From an uncultured Clostridia bacterium (GTDB taxonomy: Bacteria > Bacillota > Clostridia > UBA1212), in contig CAMZBI010000016.1 of assembly GCA_947304585.1 (NCBI GenBank), forward strand, positions 1 through 47,417: a stretch of DNA of 47,417 nt, given 5' to 3'. Below, piece by piece: positions 33,036-40,605 of the stretch; within the stretch, counting starts at the first letter, position 1, and the number at the start of each line of letters is the position of its first letter. The notes under the pieces are model-generated. The model searched no databases, was not told the DNA's origin, and saw nothing but the letters and a program-made list of their open reading frames with translations. A program made the position numbers and the translations under genes.

Positions 33036-33488
33036 GTGAACGTTGGCAAGTCGATCGCCAAACTCAGAATATCCTCCGGGCTTTCCCAGCAGGCTCTTGC
33101 AGACCTGCTTTTTGTGGATCGCAGCCTTGTGTCGAAGTGGGAAAGCGGTGACCGGCGGCCCGACTTTGGCATGATCGGAAGGATTGCAGGGGTCTTCAAC
33201 GTGGACGCGGACGTTATTGCGGACAAAAACGACCTGATTTTTGCGGAGCTTTTGGAGTGCGTCCCGGAGGGGGTGGACCTGCCCGAAAATGAGCTCACGG
33301 CGGCAACGGAGCGCTTTCTCCGCACTCTGGACCCAAGAGATGCCCGGATCTTTCTCAAGAGATATTATTTCCTGAAAACGCCAAAAGAGATCGGCGCGGA
33401 AACCGGTCTTCGGCCAGGCACCGTGAGAAGGATACTGTCCGAAACAAGGGCGGTGTACAGAGAGTTTTTAAAGGAGGCGGTTCAATGA
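33036..33488 (+). CDS. XRE HTH fused to a sigma region 4-like domain
   Basis: 150 residues from GTG 33036 with GGAAGGAG upstream. Residues 4-58 are an XRE helix-turn-helix (IAKLRISSGLSQQALADLLF then RSLVSKWESG). Residues 90-147 resemble sigma-70 region 4 (LRTLDPRDARIFLKRYYFLK then TPKEIGAETGLRPGTVRRIL). There is no region 2, so it could not melt a promoter as a normal sigma factor. The ATGA overlap with the membrane-protein gene downstream matches the layout of sigma/anti-sigma pairs in Clostridia. I infer a regulator controlled by that membrane partner. Whether it acts with core polymerase is unknown. Confidence 0.75.
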   Translation: MNVGKSIAKLRISSGLSQQALADLLFVDRSLVSKWESGDRRPDFGMIGRIAGVFNVDADVIADKNDLIFAELLECVPEGVDLPENELTAATERFLRTLDPRDARIFLKRYYFLKTPKEIGAETGLRPGTVRRILSETRAVYREFLKEAVQ

Positions 33489-34843
33489 ACGAAAAGGACA
33501 TTTTTGACGCAATTGCCAATATTGACGACGAACTGATCGAAAGCGGCGCCTCAAAGAGGGCCGTTAAAAAGACCCCGCTGAAGATCGCTCTTATTGCTGT
33601 GGCTGTGGTCTTGGTGGCGGCGGTGGCCATTGGCGTGATAATTGCGACCAGAGGTCCCGGAATTCCCGGGCCGAAGGGATACGTGGAGTATGAGAATTAC
33701 AGCACGTTCCTTTTTGACACGGGCGGCATGTTTTCAAACGCAATCCCGGATACCGAGGTGCTGATCGTTGACGACCGCTACGGGAACGGCACCGATCCCG
33801 CCATGCCCGATCCCTCACAATACAAGTATGTCTTTGGCCAACTGTCCGAAGAGGGCCTTGGCTACGTGGGCTACTGGTGGTCCGAGAGCGTCATGCAGGC
33901 GATTCAGTTCAACAGCGACGGGACAATGTTTTACTTCATGCTGGAAAGCAAAGACGTCTATCGCGTGGTCTGCAAGGGCTATTTTAACGTTGTTGGCGGC
34001 GAGATGACCCTTTATTCTGCGGAGGCGGGCTCCGGCGGCACTGTTTTGGTGGAAAATTTTGGCGACTATATCACGGCGCAGCCGGAGGGTGAGGTGGCGA
34101 TGCCTTTTTTGAAGGCAGAGAATCATCTTAAGGCCGCGACTTACAAGGGGGAGGACAAGTCCTGGAACGGGGCAATGGATTTCCGCAACATCCCCTGGAA
34201 GCTTGACGATGAGAATCTAGAGATCGTTTTCGGCGGCAGCCACCGAATGGCTTTCACCTACGGAGACGGGAGCCGCAGAGACCAGGATTACGTCTGGAAT
34301 CAGGCCGACAACACGGTGGTTTTTGACGACTGGAACGATCCCAAGAGCAGGAGCTGGACCGGCCGCATCGAAGACGACTTCCTGGTCATCTCCTCCGGCG
34401 CTACTGTGTTCGAGCTTTACGACCCGGCAAAGACCGGCAAGACTTTCCCCTTTGACACGTTCCTCGGTTTTGCCCCGTCCCCCGACAACGACCGTTACAT
34501 AATGTTCCGCTCCGACGGCACCTATCTCATAGTTCGGGTGAACTATTATATGAACGATCCCTATGACGAAAACACCCGGCTGGCCTGGCTCGCGGGAAAC
34601 TACGAACTGGAGGACGAGGATCTTAGCATGCCAAGGTCACTGGTGGTCTTCCGGCCAAGCGATCTTCCGCCGACGGAGGAGGCAAAAGCGCTTCTATCCG
34701 GCGGCGACAAACTGGTAGATATGTTTACCGACAAAAAGACTCAATCCGAGATCAAACTGAAAGTTGAGTTGGCGGACGAAATATTATATTTCACAAGACC
34801 TGACAGCGGGGAGAGGATCGAACTTCGCCAATATCTTCCGTGA
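33485..34843 (+). CDS. Single-span membrane protein, anti-sigma-like N-terminus
   Basis: 452 residues; ATG 33485 overlaps the previous stop codon (ATGA) and has AAGGAGGCGG upstream. The cytoplasmic N-terminus (DIFDAIANIDDELIESG, residues 5-21) is typical of anti-sigma partners in Clostridia. One membrane helix spans about residues 34-54 (IALIAVAVVLVAAVAIGVI). The remaining 390 residues are extracellular and beta-rich, with repeated lipocalin- or WD-like strand patterns (SDGTMFYFMLESKDVY; SDGTYLIVRVNYY). It probably senses an outside signal and controls the XRE-sigma4 protein. Confidence 0.7.
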   Translation: MNEKDIFDAIANIDDELIESGASKRAVKKTPLKIALIAVAVVLVAAVAIGVIIATRGPGIPGPKGYVEYENYSTFLFDTGGMFSNAIPDTEVLIVDDRYGNGTDPAMPDPSQYKYVFGQLSEEGLGYVGYWWSESVMQAIQFNSDGTMFYFMLESKDVYRVVCKGYFNVVGGEMTLYSAEAGSGGTVLVENFGDYITAQPEGEVAMPFLKAENHLKAATYKGEDKSWNGAMDFRNIPWKLDDENLEIVFGGSHRMAFTYGDGSRRDQDYVWNQADNTVVFDDWNDPKSRSWTGRIEDDFLVISSGATVFELYDPAKTGKTFPFDTFLGFAPSPDNDRYIMFRSDGTYLIVRVNYYMNDPYDENTRLAWLAGNYELEDEDLSMPRSLVVFRPSDLPPTEEAKALLSGGDKLVDMFTDKKTQSEIKLKVELADEILYFTRPDSGERIELRQYLP

Positions 34844-34867
34844 CCTTAAGGCTACGCTTAAATGACA

Positions 34868-34904
34868 GCCGGCCCCGCCTGCGCGCAGCGCAAGAGGGGC
34901 CGGT
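34868..34904. terminator. Hairpin between converging genes
   Basis: CCGGCCCC (34869-34876) pairs with GGGGCCGG (34896-34903), with a further small GCGC dyad in the loop. The T tract is poor on both strands. It lies between two convergent genes and may end both transcripts. Confidence 0.5.
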
Positions 34905-34957
34905 TCAGCATTTGCGGAACATCACTTGCGGCGTCAGCCGCACTTATTCTTTACCTA

Positions 34958-36499
34958 TTATTTCCGCCGCTTGCGGCGCCTTACTATTAAAACGACAACC
35001 AACCCGACCGCTCCGACTGCAACTGCGCAGCCCGCTGCAATGAGGATATTGCGGGCAGTCTTTAAACGTTCAGGCTCCCTGTCCTTGTTGACCGGTGGCG
35101 GATAGGTCTCCGCGGAGTCCGGGGTTGTCTCAGCAGGTTCCGTCGTCTCCGGTGCAGGGGTCTCTGAGGGAGCCGGCGTCTCCGTGGCCTCAGGCACAAC
35201 GGTGGATGCAGGGTCGCCCCAAATGCCGTTCAGCCAGAGTATCCTTGAATAATAATACTGAAGAAGATAGGAAACTGCGTCATCAAAGCTGTTTCTTCTT
35301 ACAAACACCCCGTCATTGTGCCACAGTTCTACGTCGTAGCCGATCTGGTCTTTGATCAGGTCTGCTGTCCTTCTGACTTCTTTGGCACTGTTGCTGAAGA
35401 GACCGGACGAATACAGCTCCTGCCAGCGGGCCTTGACCTTGACGTTGAAGTCATCCCTCTCCGCAAGATACAGGAACCAGTTGCCCTCTCTTTCCCAGGG
35501 ATTGTCGGTGAACTGGAGGCCTGTGGGGTCGGTATTGGCGAATCTGTCGATGCCTGAGAGGCACAGGTCGTAGTCCCAAACAGGGCCCATATAGAGCTTG
35601 TCACCGTAGCGGCTGTATAGGTAGATGCTGGAATTGAAGACCGTGTCGTCGTTTTTGACGATCTCGTTAAAGATGTACCAGTCCACCAGGGAATCGATGT
35701 CCAGATACTTGTCAAGATTTTCCAGTGACCAGCCTTTTTGGAGGCCGTCTTCAAACGAGTTTATCTGGGTCTTGACAAAACGCTTGGCGTTGGCGAACTT
35801 GAGCTTTGAACCCGCAGCCTGCACCCTTTCATCAAACTCATCCCGGTCCGGATCCTTTATCACAAGAAGATTGCCAAGTTTCGTGGTCAACGTTTCCGGT
35901 TCACCCCAGCCGTAATTGTTGTCCAGTTCCAGCAGAAGGTCGCCGCCCGCAACGTTAATGTCGAGACGCTTGGCATCGATCTCTACTTTCTCGGCGATCA
36001 GGTAGAGGCCCCTGTAGACCCCGTTGATGTAGACCTGGGCGTGGCGGGTCCGGGGAGTAAAGGCAAAGCAGAAGCCGGAGGCGAGGGTGAAGGCAAAATA
36101 GTTCCGAAGATGGGTCTGGTCGGTGTAGTCCGCCAGCAGCACCCAGTCCTTCGCAGCGCCAAAGCCGAACCAGTTCTGCTTCTCGTCAAGTTTTATCGCA
36201 TAGGGACGCTTGACCTGAGCCCAGGTGTAATTGCCCCGGCCCTTTATGGTGGCCATGGAATTGAACTGCTTGTCCCCGTAGGTGAGAACTGCGGAGGCGG
36301 GCTGCCAGAAGTCCCGCTCGATCTCCTCCTCGTTGTACCCGCCAAGAACGATCTCCAGCACCGGAATCTCCGTTTCTTTCAGCGACCCAGGGGAGGGTGA
36401 AGACGCCAATGAAACAACAGGAGCGGCCTGCGATAACACAGCCGCCAACGTAACCAATACCAGCATTTTAAACAAAAAACTGCAGGTGTTCTTTTTCAT
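34958..36499 (-). CDS. CotH-kinase-family protein with C-terminal membrane anchor
   Basis: About 513 residues from ATG 36499; a TTG at 36505 is in frame. An N-terminal signal peptide (residues 1-30, MLVLVTLAAVLSQAAP) is followed by the CotH kinase domain: GRGNYTWAQVKRPYAIKLD, DWVLLADYTD, LYLIAEKVE, FNEIVKNDD and GPVWDYDLCLSG (catalytic-type acid). A Thr/Pro/Glu stalk lies near 430-470, then a membrane helix and a basic tail RRRKRRK. It should be extracellular and anchored at its C-terminus, unlike the lipidated CotH protein at 15949. The last codons fall in a palindrome of the hairpin-repeat type. The substrate is unknown. Confidence 0.85.
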   Translation of the reverse strand: MKKNTCSFLFKMLVLVTLAAVLSQAAPVVSLASSPSPGSLKETEIPVLEIVLGGYNEEEIERDFWQPASAVLTYGDKQFNSMATIKGRGNYTWAQVKRPYAIKLDEKQNWFGFGAAKDWVLLADYTDQTHLRNYFAFTLASGFCFAFTPRTRHAQVYINGVYRGLYLIAEKVEIDAKRLDINVAGGDLLLELDNNYGWGEPETLTTKLGNLLVIKDPDRDEFDERVQAAGSKLKFANAKRFVKTQINSFEDGLQKGWSLENLDKYLDIDSLVDWYIFNEIVKNDDTVFNSSIYLYSRYGDKLYMGPVWDYDLCLSGIDRFANTDPTGLQFTDNPWEREGNWFLYLAERDDFNVKVKARWQELYSSGLFSNSAKEVRRTADLIKDQIGYDVELWHNDGVFVRRNSFDDAVSYLLQYYYSRILWLNGIWGDPASTVVPEATETPAPSETPAPETTEPAETTPDSAETYPPPVNKDREPERLKTARNILIAAGCAVAVGAVGLVVVLIVRRRKRRK

Positions 36500-36538
36500 G
36501 GCCAATCGTACTTCCGGAAAACGTATTGGCGAAAACCG

Positions 36539-37390
36539 TCAGCCAAGGGTCTCCGGAGAGAAATAGAGAACTGCCACCATGGATTTTGAGGTGGCAACCA
36601 CATCGTAGCTTGTCAGACAGAGGATTTCGGTGAGCACGATGTAAGCCGCCCGGCCCGTCTCGTCAATGGTGAGAACGTATGAATAGTCGTCGTATGAAAC
36701 GCTGCTGAAGATTTTTTTAGCTTCTTTTGCAATCTGGTCGCACTTGGCAACCACTTTTGACCTGATCCTGCTTTTATCAACACCCTTTGCAGTATCTTCC
36801 GTGATCTTTCCGAAAATATAGGACTGATACTCCTTGACCCCGCCTTTTGCGGTAATCGTTATATTGACATGGTCAAAGGTTATCCGGTCGCCAATGTATT
36901 TAATGTAGGATACCGAATAGTCTCCGGACGAGTTAGGGCTCGCAGAGAGTTTGTAAGCGCCAAGATCCGCACCGGGATAAATGGATTTAATGAAATCCGA
37001 GGCAATCTCAGTTGCCTTTTCAGAGGTTATGTCCTCCGTACACTCGGAAGGGGAGGGATTGGCGTAAAAAACAACGGTGCCTTCGCCGTCAACACCGAAC
37101 TCAACACTGTCTTGGCCAATGTAGTTGTTCTTTGTCACAGGCGTCCACATGACGTAGTCTGAATCGCTGTACTCCCCGGTAACGGAAACGCCGTTAATGT
37201 CGACCGTCAGACTCTTCGGAGCCTCCTCCGATGTGAATTTGTAGCCGTCCCAGATCGTCAGTTCAACAGTTGCCTCAACGCCTTCCACGGAGTCGACAAC
37301 CTGGCAGATCTGTGGAAGTTTTGCCGGAGCACAGGAGCAGAGTAACAGGAGAATGGCCAACGTCAACAAGGCGCAGAAAACTTTTTTCAT
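36539..37390 (-). CDS. Lipoprotein of unknown function
   Basis: About 283 residues from ATG 37390; the frame is open to 37438 but the signal peptide starts at the inner Met (MKKVFCALLTLAILLLLCSC). The lipobox is LLCSC, with the mature N-terminus at that Cys. The mature part is beta-rich with two alpha-beta modules (TVELTIWDGYKFTSEEAP; VEFGVDGEGTVVFYANPSP; HVNITITAKGGVKEYQSYIF). It lies 39 bp upstream of the CotH gene on the same strand, so the two probably form an operon and act together outside the membrane. Confidence 0.7.
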   Translation of the reverse strand: MKKVFCALLTLAILLLLCSCAPAKLPQICQVVDSVEGVEATVELTIWDGYKFTSEEAPKSLTVDINGVSVTGEYSDSDYVMWTPVTKNNYIGQDSVEFGVDGEGTVVFYANPSPSECTEDITSEKATEIASDFIKSIYPGADLGAYKLSASPNSSGDYSVSYIKYIGDRITFDHVNITITAKGGVKEYQSYIFGKITEDTAKGVDKSRIRSKVVAKCDQIAKEAKKIFSSVSYDDYSYVLTIDETGRAAYIVLTEILCLTSYDVVATSKSMVAVLYFSPETLG

Positions 37391-37489
37391 ATCCGGAAAT
37401 CCATTTCTTGGTTGTGTTTTACAGGCTTTAATCTGCAATGGTTATTGTACCATTTTCAGGGGCAAAGTCAATTGCGCGCTGCGGCTCAA

Positions 37490-37675
37490 GGAGCCTGGCG
37501 CAAGTGGGTGCGGCTGACGCCGCAAGAAAGCGACGCGTTGCGCCGCTAGTGGGTGCGCTCCGCGCAAGTGAGGGTACTTCGCAGAAGTGGGTGAGCCTGC
37601 GGCTCGAATGAGTTCGGTTTCGGTGCGGGTAACGCAGCTCCGCTGCGAGGAGGGTGCGGCTGACGCCGCAAGGGA
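37490..37675. repeat. Hairpin-unit array 1
   Basis: Several small hairpins in tandem, each with a 4-6-bp stem, a 3-4-nt loop and a flank GTGGGT or AGGGT before and AA after. Examples: GCGGCtgacGCCGC (37510), TGCGCtccGCGCA (37554), GAGCCtgcGGCTC (37593), GCAGCtccGCTGC (37635), GCGGCtgacGCCGC (37655). Stems differ but complementarity is kept. Similar arrays lie at 38407 and 46585. Confidence 0.7.
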
Positions 37676-37708
37676 TGTGATTTCGTCGCTCCAAAATTCG
37701 TAAAACTC

Positions 37709-37737
37709 TTGACAAGATAGATAGAATCGGGTACTAT
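37709..37737 (+). promoter_or_regulatory. Promoter of the antisense antitoxin RNA
   Basis: TTGACA (37709-37714), 17-bp spacer, TACTAT (37732-37737). It would start an RNA near 37744 running toward the convergent toxin gene. Confidence 0.7.
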
Positions 37738-37743
37738 ACTGAC

Positions 37744-37828
37744 GAAGGGACACCGATGACGGTTGCTCCATTTAAATTGGTTATGAACTAACCGCCTTAT
37801 TTGGACTGCAGGCGGTTAGTTCTTTTTT
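37744..37828 (+). ncRNA. RatA-like antisense antitoxin RNA (predicted)
   Basis: An approximately 85-nt RNA is predicted from the promoter at 37709 to a strong terminator whose 13-bp stem pairs 37785-37797 with 37810-37822 (GAACTAACCGCCT with its complement), then six T residues. The T tract overlaps the stop codon of the toxin gene on the other strand (37827-37829). The RNA is therefore complementary to the 3' untranslated region of the toxin mRNA, as in txpA/ratA of Bacillus subtilis. The 5' part contains no reading frame with a ribosome site. Length and exact start are inferred. Confidence 0.65.
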
Positions 37829-37940
37829 ACTTTTTCATGATCATTACGATGAGTGTCACAATACCAACTATAAGCGTCAGCAGTGCGAACAGTTCCGTAA
37901 ATGAAACCATTTCAGTTTCGGTGCTTTTGGTTTTAATCAT
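37827..37940 (-). CDS. TxpA/holin-like type I toxin, 37 residues
   Basis: ATG 37940 on the minus strand has an excellent ribosome site (AAAGGAGG, 7-8 nt before). The peptide is one hydrophobic helix (residues 12-35, SFTELFALLTLIVGIVTLIV) ending in KK, with a charged N-terminus KTKSTETE. That matches the putative holin-like toxins of Firmicutes, which depolarise the membrane. A plus-strand frame of 64 codons here is its shadow. The gene converges on the antisense RNA at 37744-37828. Upstream lies a long leader (about 240 nt to 38180) holding an inverted copy of the RNA's 5' sequence. Confidence 0.75.
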   Translation of the reverse strand: MIKTKSTETEMVSFTELFALLTLIVGIVTLIVMIMKK

Positions 37941-38179
37941 AGGCACCGCCTCCTTTCCCGAAACATCGGGTGGAGGGAAAATGCTGATTCAATAGATATT
38001 TTTGCGTGCGCGACCCCGAAGCTGTATGAATATACTGCGAGCGGGGAGCTCGCGCAAAGCAAGCGGTAAAAAATCGCGTAGCACCTCTTTTGAAAAACGA
38101 GATTATCTCTGAAATAACATCGAAAATGTGCCTGTTTTTTGTTTGCCGCTTGCGTAAAGATCATTGAATCAGCGTTTTC

Positions 38180-38212
38180 AATGGAGCAACCGCCACCGTT
38201 ATGGTGTCTCCC
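38180..38212 (-). repeat. Inverted copy of the antitoxin RNA 5' region
   Basis: Read on the minus strand, the stretch GACACCATAACGGTGG then CGGTTGCTCCATT closely matches GACACCGATGACGGTTGCT and CCATT at 37749-37772 on the plus strand. Toxin mRNA and antitoxin RNA would thus begin with like sequences rather than complementary ones. Confidence 0.6.
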
Positions 38213-38406
38213 GGGTCGCATTGGCGACCGCAAATATTTTATCATTTTCGGGTCATGACCGTCATCTACAAAAACATTTCCGCAATGGTCGAATCTGATT
38301 TTCCATCTATATGTGCGTTTAAAATTGTGTTTTAACGGAAAAAATTTTTTCGATGTGTTTTAAGCTTTTATCAAGCTTGGAAAAACATGGGCGATTCAAT
38401 CGCCAC

Positions 38407-38540
38407 AGTGAACAATTAACAATGATCTGTGAACAGTTGCCTTTCACCGGAGGCGCACCTCTCGAGCCAGAGGCTCGCCTCTCTCGGCGCTTACGCCGCA
38501 TCACTCGCGGCGGTAGCCGCGCCCGCCTGAGCCGCACACT
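38407..38540. repeat. Hairpin-unit array 2 with GTGAACAATTAACAA lead
   Basis: Starts with GTGAACAATTAACAATG and a second GTGAACAGTTG, then hairpins GAGCCagaGGCTC (38464), GGCGcttaCGCC (38486) and GCGGCggtaGCCGC (38507), separated by CTCTC or ATCACTC. It lies directly upstream of the esterase promoter. Confidence 0.65.
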
Positions 38541-38546
38541 ATCAAC

Positions 38547-38575
38547 TGGAAAACCCTTTCCCGATAGTTTATAAT
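38547..38575 (+). promoter_or_regulatory. Sigma-A promoter of the esterase
   Basis: TGGAAA (38547-38552), 17-bp spacer, TATAAT (38570-38575), then AAGGAGG before ATG 38603. Confidence 0.6.
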
Positions 38576-38602
38576 ATTGGCAAATAGCAAGGAGGTGCGA
38601 AA

Positions 38603-39364
38603 ATGATTTTCAGCACGTTAAGATTTTTCAGCGAGGCCCTTGGCATGTGCACAACGGCCAACGTTCTTATCCCCCAGCGGGGAACGGCGGGCAGAATCGG
38701 CGATAACGCCGGCGGCGCCGACAAGGGCAAGTTCAAGTGCCTCTATCTTCTCCACGGTCTCAGTGACGACCAGTCCATCTGGATGCGGAGGACTTCTATT
38801 GAGAGATATGCGGAGCAGTACGGTATTGCCGTGGTGATGCCCTTCGGCGAGAGGAGCTTCTACACGGACATGCGCTTCGGCATGAGATACTACACATACA
38901 TCGCCAAGGAGCTTCCCGCAAGGATCGCAGATACCTTCAATATCTCAGTTGACAGGCAGGACAATTTTGTGGCGGGGCTTTCAATGGGCGGCTACGGCGC
39001 GCTTAAGATAGGCCTCAGAGAGTGCGACAGATTCGCGGCCTGCTCCGGCCTTTCGCCACTTACGGATATCAAAAGCTGGGCGGCAAACAGCGGGATGGAC
39101 GAGCTTTTCGGGCCCGGCGGGGAGGTGCCGGACGATGACGATCTGTTCATTTTGTCGAAAAACAAGGTAAACGATCCGAACAGGCCGAGGGTGTTCATTG
39201 CCATTGGCTATAACGACGCTCTCTTCGGCGAGGCGAAGCGGTTGGCGGCTCAGATGAAGGATCTTGGCTACGACATCACCTATATTGAGGACGAAGGTGT
39301 CCACGACTGGGCTTTCTGGGACAAGTACATCCAGAAGACCTTGGAGTGGCTTTTCCGCCAATGA
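38603..39364 (+). CDS. Esterase of the D/CE1 type (alpha/beta hydrolase)
   Basis: 253 residues with the strong site AAGGAGG before ATG 38603. The oxyanion region LYLLHGLSDD (about 47-56), nucleophile elbow GLSMGGYGA (about 124-132) and catalytic His in EGVHDWAFW (about 232-240) are all present; the acid is probably in the ND motif near 208. The overall form matches putative esterases of the S-formylglutathione hydrolase/acetyl-xylan esterase group. There is no signal peptide. It likely removes acyl groups from sugars or small esters, which would fit the nearby rhamnosidase, though the link is inference. Confidence 0.85.
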   Translation: MIFSTLRFFSEALGMCTTANVLIPQRGTAGRIGDNAGGADKGKFKCLYLLHGLSDDQSIWMRRTSIERYAEQYGIAVVMPFGERSFYTDMRFGMRYYTYIAKELPARIADTFNISVDRQDNFVAGLSMGGYGALKIGLRECDRFAACSGLSPLTDIKSWAANSGMDELFGPGGEVPDDDDLFILSKNKVNDPNRPRVFIAIGYNDALFGEAKRLAAQMKDLGYDITYIEDEGVHDWAFWDKYIQKTLEWLFRQ

Positions 39365-39435
39365 GGGCAAGCCGCTCGAACCGCCAAAGCCTTGACGCCA
39401 AATACCGCTGAAAACGCTACGGAGATCTGTAAAGA

Positions 39436-40509
39436 ATGACAAAAAACCTTGTTTCAAAGAAAAGAATAGCCGTAAGGATCTGCGTGATAGTTCTTGCGTC
39501 GGTTTTGACGCTGGGAGCTGTCTGCTTCGCCGTCTCCGCCATCATCTATGAGTCGGTCTTCGGCAAGCGCTTTGAAACAGCTGATTATCTGCGTTACGAC
39601 GTCTCGGAATTTGAAGGCCTTGTAGAGGAGCGGATGACTTTCAGGAGCGGTGACACGGAGCTTCAGGGGTATCTCTACAGCCGGGAAGGGCTTGACGCCA
39701 AGGGCGTAGTGGTGGTGTGCCACGGCTTCGGCGCAGGCTCCAACCAGTACATGGATTCTGCGTATTGCTTTGTAATGAACGGATTCTACACGTTTATGTA
39801 CGACAGCACCGGCAACGATCTCTCCGGTGGGAGCGGCACCCGGGGCATCCCCCAGTACACCCTTGACCTGGACGCGGCAATCAGTTTTGTCCGGGAGGAC
39901 CCGAGGCTCAAGGATCTTCCGTTGATGCTGTTTGGCCAGAGCATGGGCGGCTTTTCGGTCTGCAACGTATTGAATCTGAGGGACGACGTCGCTTCCGTGG
40001 CGGAGCTCTGCGGCTTTTGCGAGAGCACCGATATGATGAAGGCGGAAGGCGAGGAGCTTGCCGGCAAGGCCTCTCTGATCCTTCTTCCCTTTGTCAGGCT
40101 GTACGAACTTCTGAAATTCGGAAAAACCGCGGAGGGCAGCGCGATAAGCGGCCTTGAGGGCTCAGACTGCACCGTTATGGTGGTCCACAGCGAGGACGAC
40201 GATACGGTGCCCATCGCTTACGGATACGACAGGCTTTACGGACTGTTCTCAGGCAACGACCGCTTCACTTTTGTGAAATACGAAAACAGAGGCCACGTGA
40301 GGGTGGATTTTTCCGACGAGGCCCTTGCCTACATTGAGGAGTTCAACAAGGCATACAGGGAGTGGTACGAGAGCACGGAGCCTTCTGACGGGGAGGCTGC
40401 AGAATACAAGAAAGAGCACCTTGACAGAAGCGTGTGGACCAATGCCAATGACAAAGACCTCTATGCCGCTATCGTGAAAATGTTTACCGAGGCGGCGGAA
40501 AAAGGATGA
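39436..40509 (+). CDS. Membrane-anchored alpha/beta hydrolase
   Basis: 357 residues. An N-terminal membrane helix (residues 11-36, AVRICVIVLASVLTLGAVCF) would anchor the protein with its hydrolase domain outside. The fold shows HGFGAGSNQY (about 94-103), YDSTGNDLSGGSGT, nucleophile elbow GQSMGGFSV (about 171-179), acid in VVHSEDDDTVP and His in NRGHVRVDF. This is a serine hydrolase of the BAAT/alpha-beta family type. It follows the esterase by 71 bp on the same strand and may share its transcript. Substrate unknown. Confidence 0.8.
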   Translation: MTKNLVSKKRIAVRICVIVLASVLTLGAVCFAVSAIIYESVFGKRFETADYLRYDVSEFEGLVEERMTFRSGDTELQGYLYSREGLDAKGVVVVCHGFGAGSNQYMDSAYCFVMNGFYTFMYDSTGNDLSGGSGTRGIPQYTLDLDAAISFVREDPRLKDLPLMLFGQSMGGFSVCNVLNLRDDVASVAELCGFCESTDMMKAEGEELAGKASLILLPFVRLYELLKFGKTAEGSAISGLEGSDCTVMVVHSEDDDTVPIAYGYDRLYGLFSGNDRFTFVKYENRGHVRVDFSDEALAYIEEFNKAYREWYESTEPSDGEAAEYKKEHLDRSVWTNANDKDLYAAIVKMFTEAAEKG

Positions 40510-40513
40510 TTCC

Positions 40514-40539
40514 ATTGGCGATGCCGGAAGGACGCCAAT
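40514..40539. repeat. Inverted pair of ATTGGCG/CGCCAAT just after a stop codon
   Basis: ATTGGCG (40514-40520) and CGCCAAT (40533-40539) form a 7-bp stem with a 12-nt loop, 4 bp after the hydrolase stop. A third copy lies at 40557. Placement resembles terminators built from paired uptake sequences in Haemophilus and Neisseria, though no T tract follows. Confidence 0.6.
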
Positions 40540-40605
40540 GAAAAGGCTGCCCTCCAAACGCCAATACAAAAAGGCCTTGCAGACGGGGAACCGCAGCGAA
40601 AAGAT

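Noticed and set aside
37801..37995. A 64-codon plus-strand frame
   Set aside because: Shadow of the type I toxin on the minus strand; no ribosome site on the plus strand.
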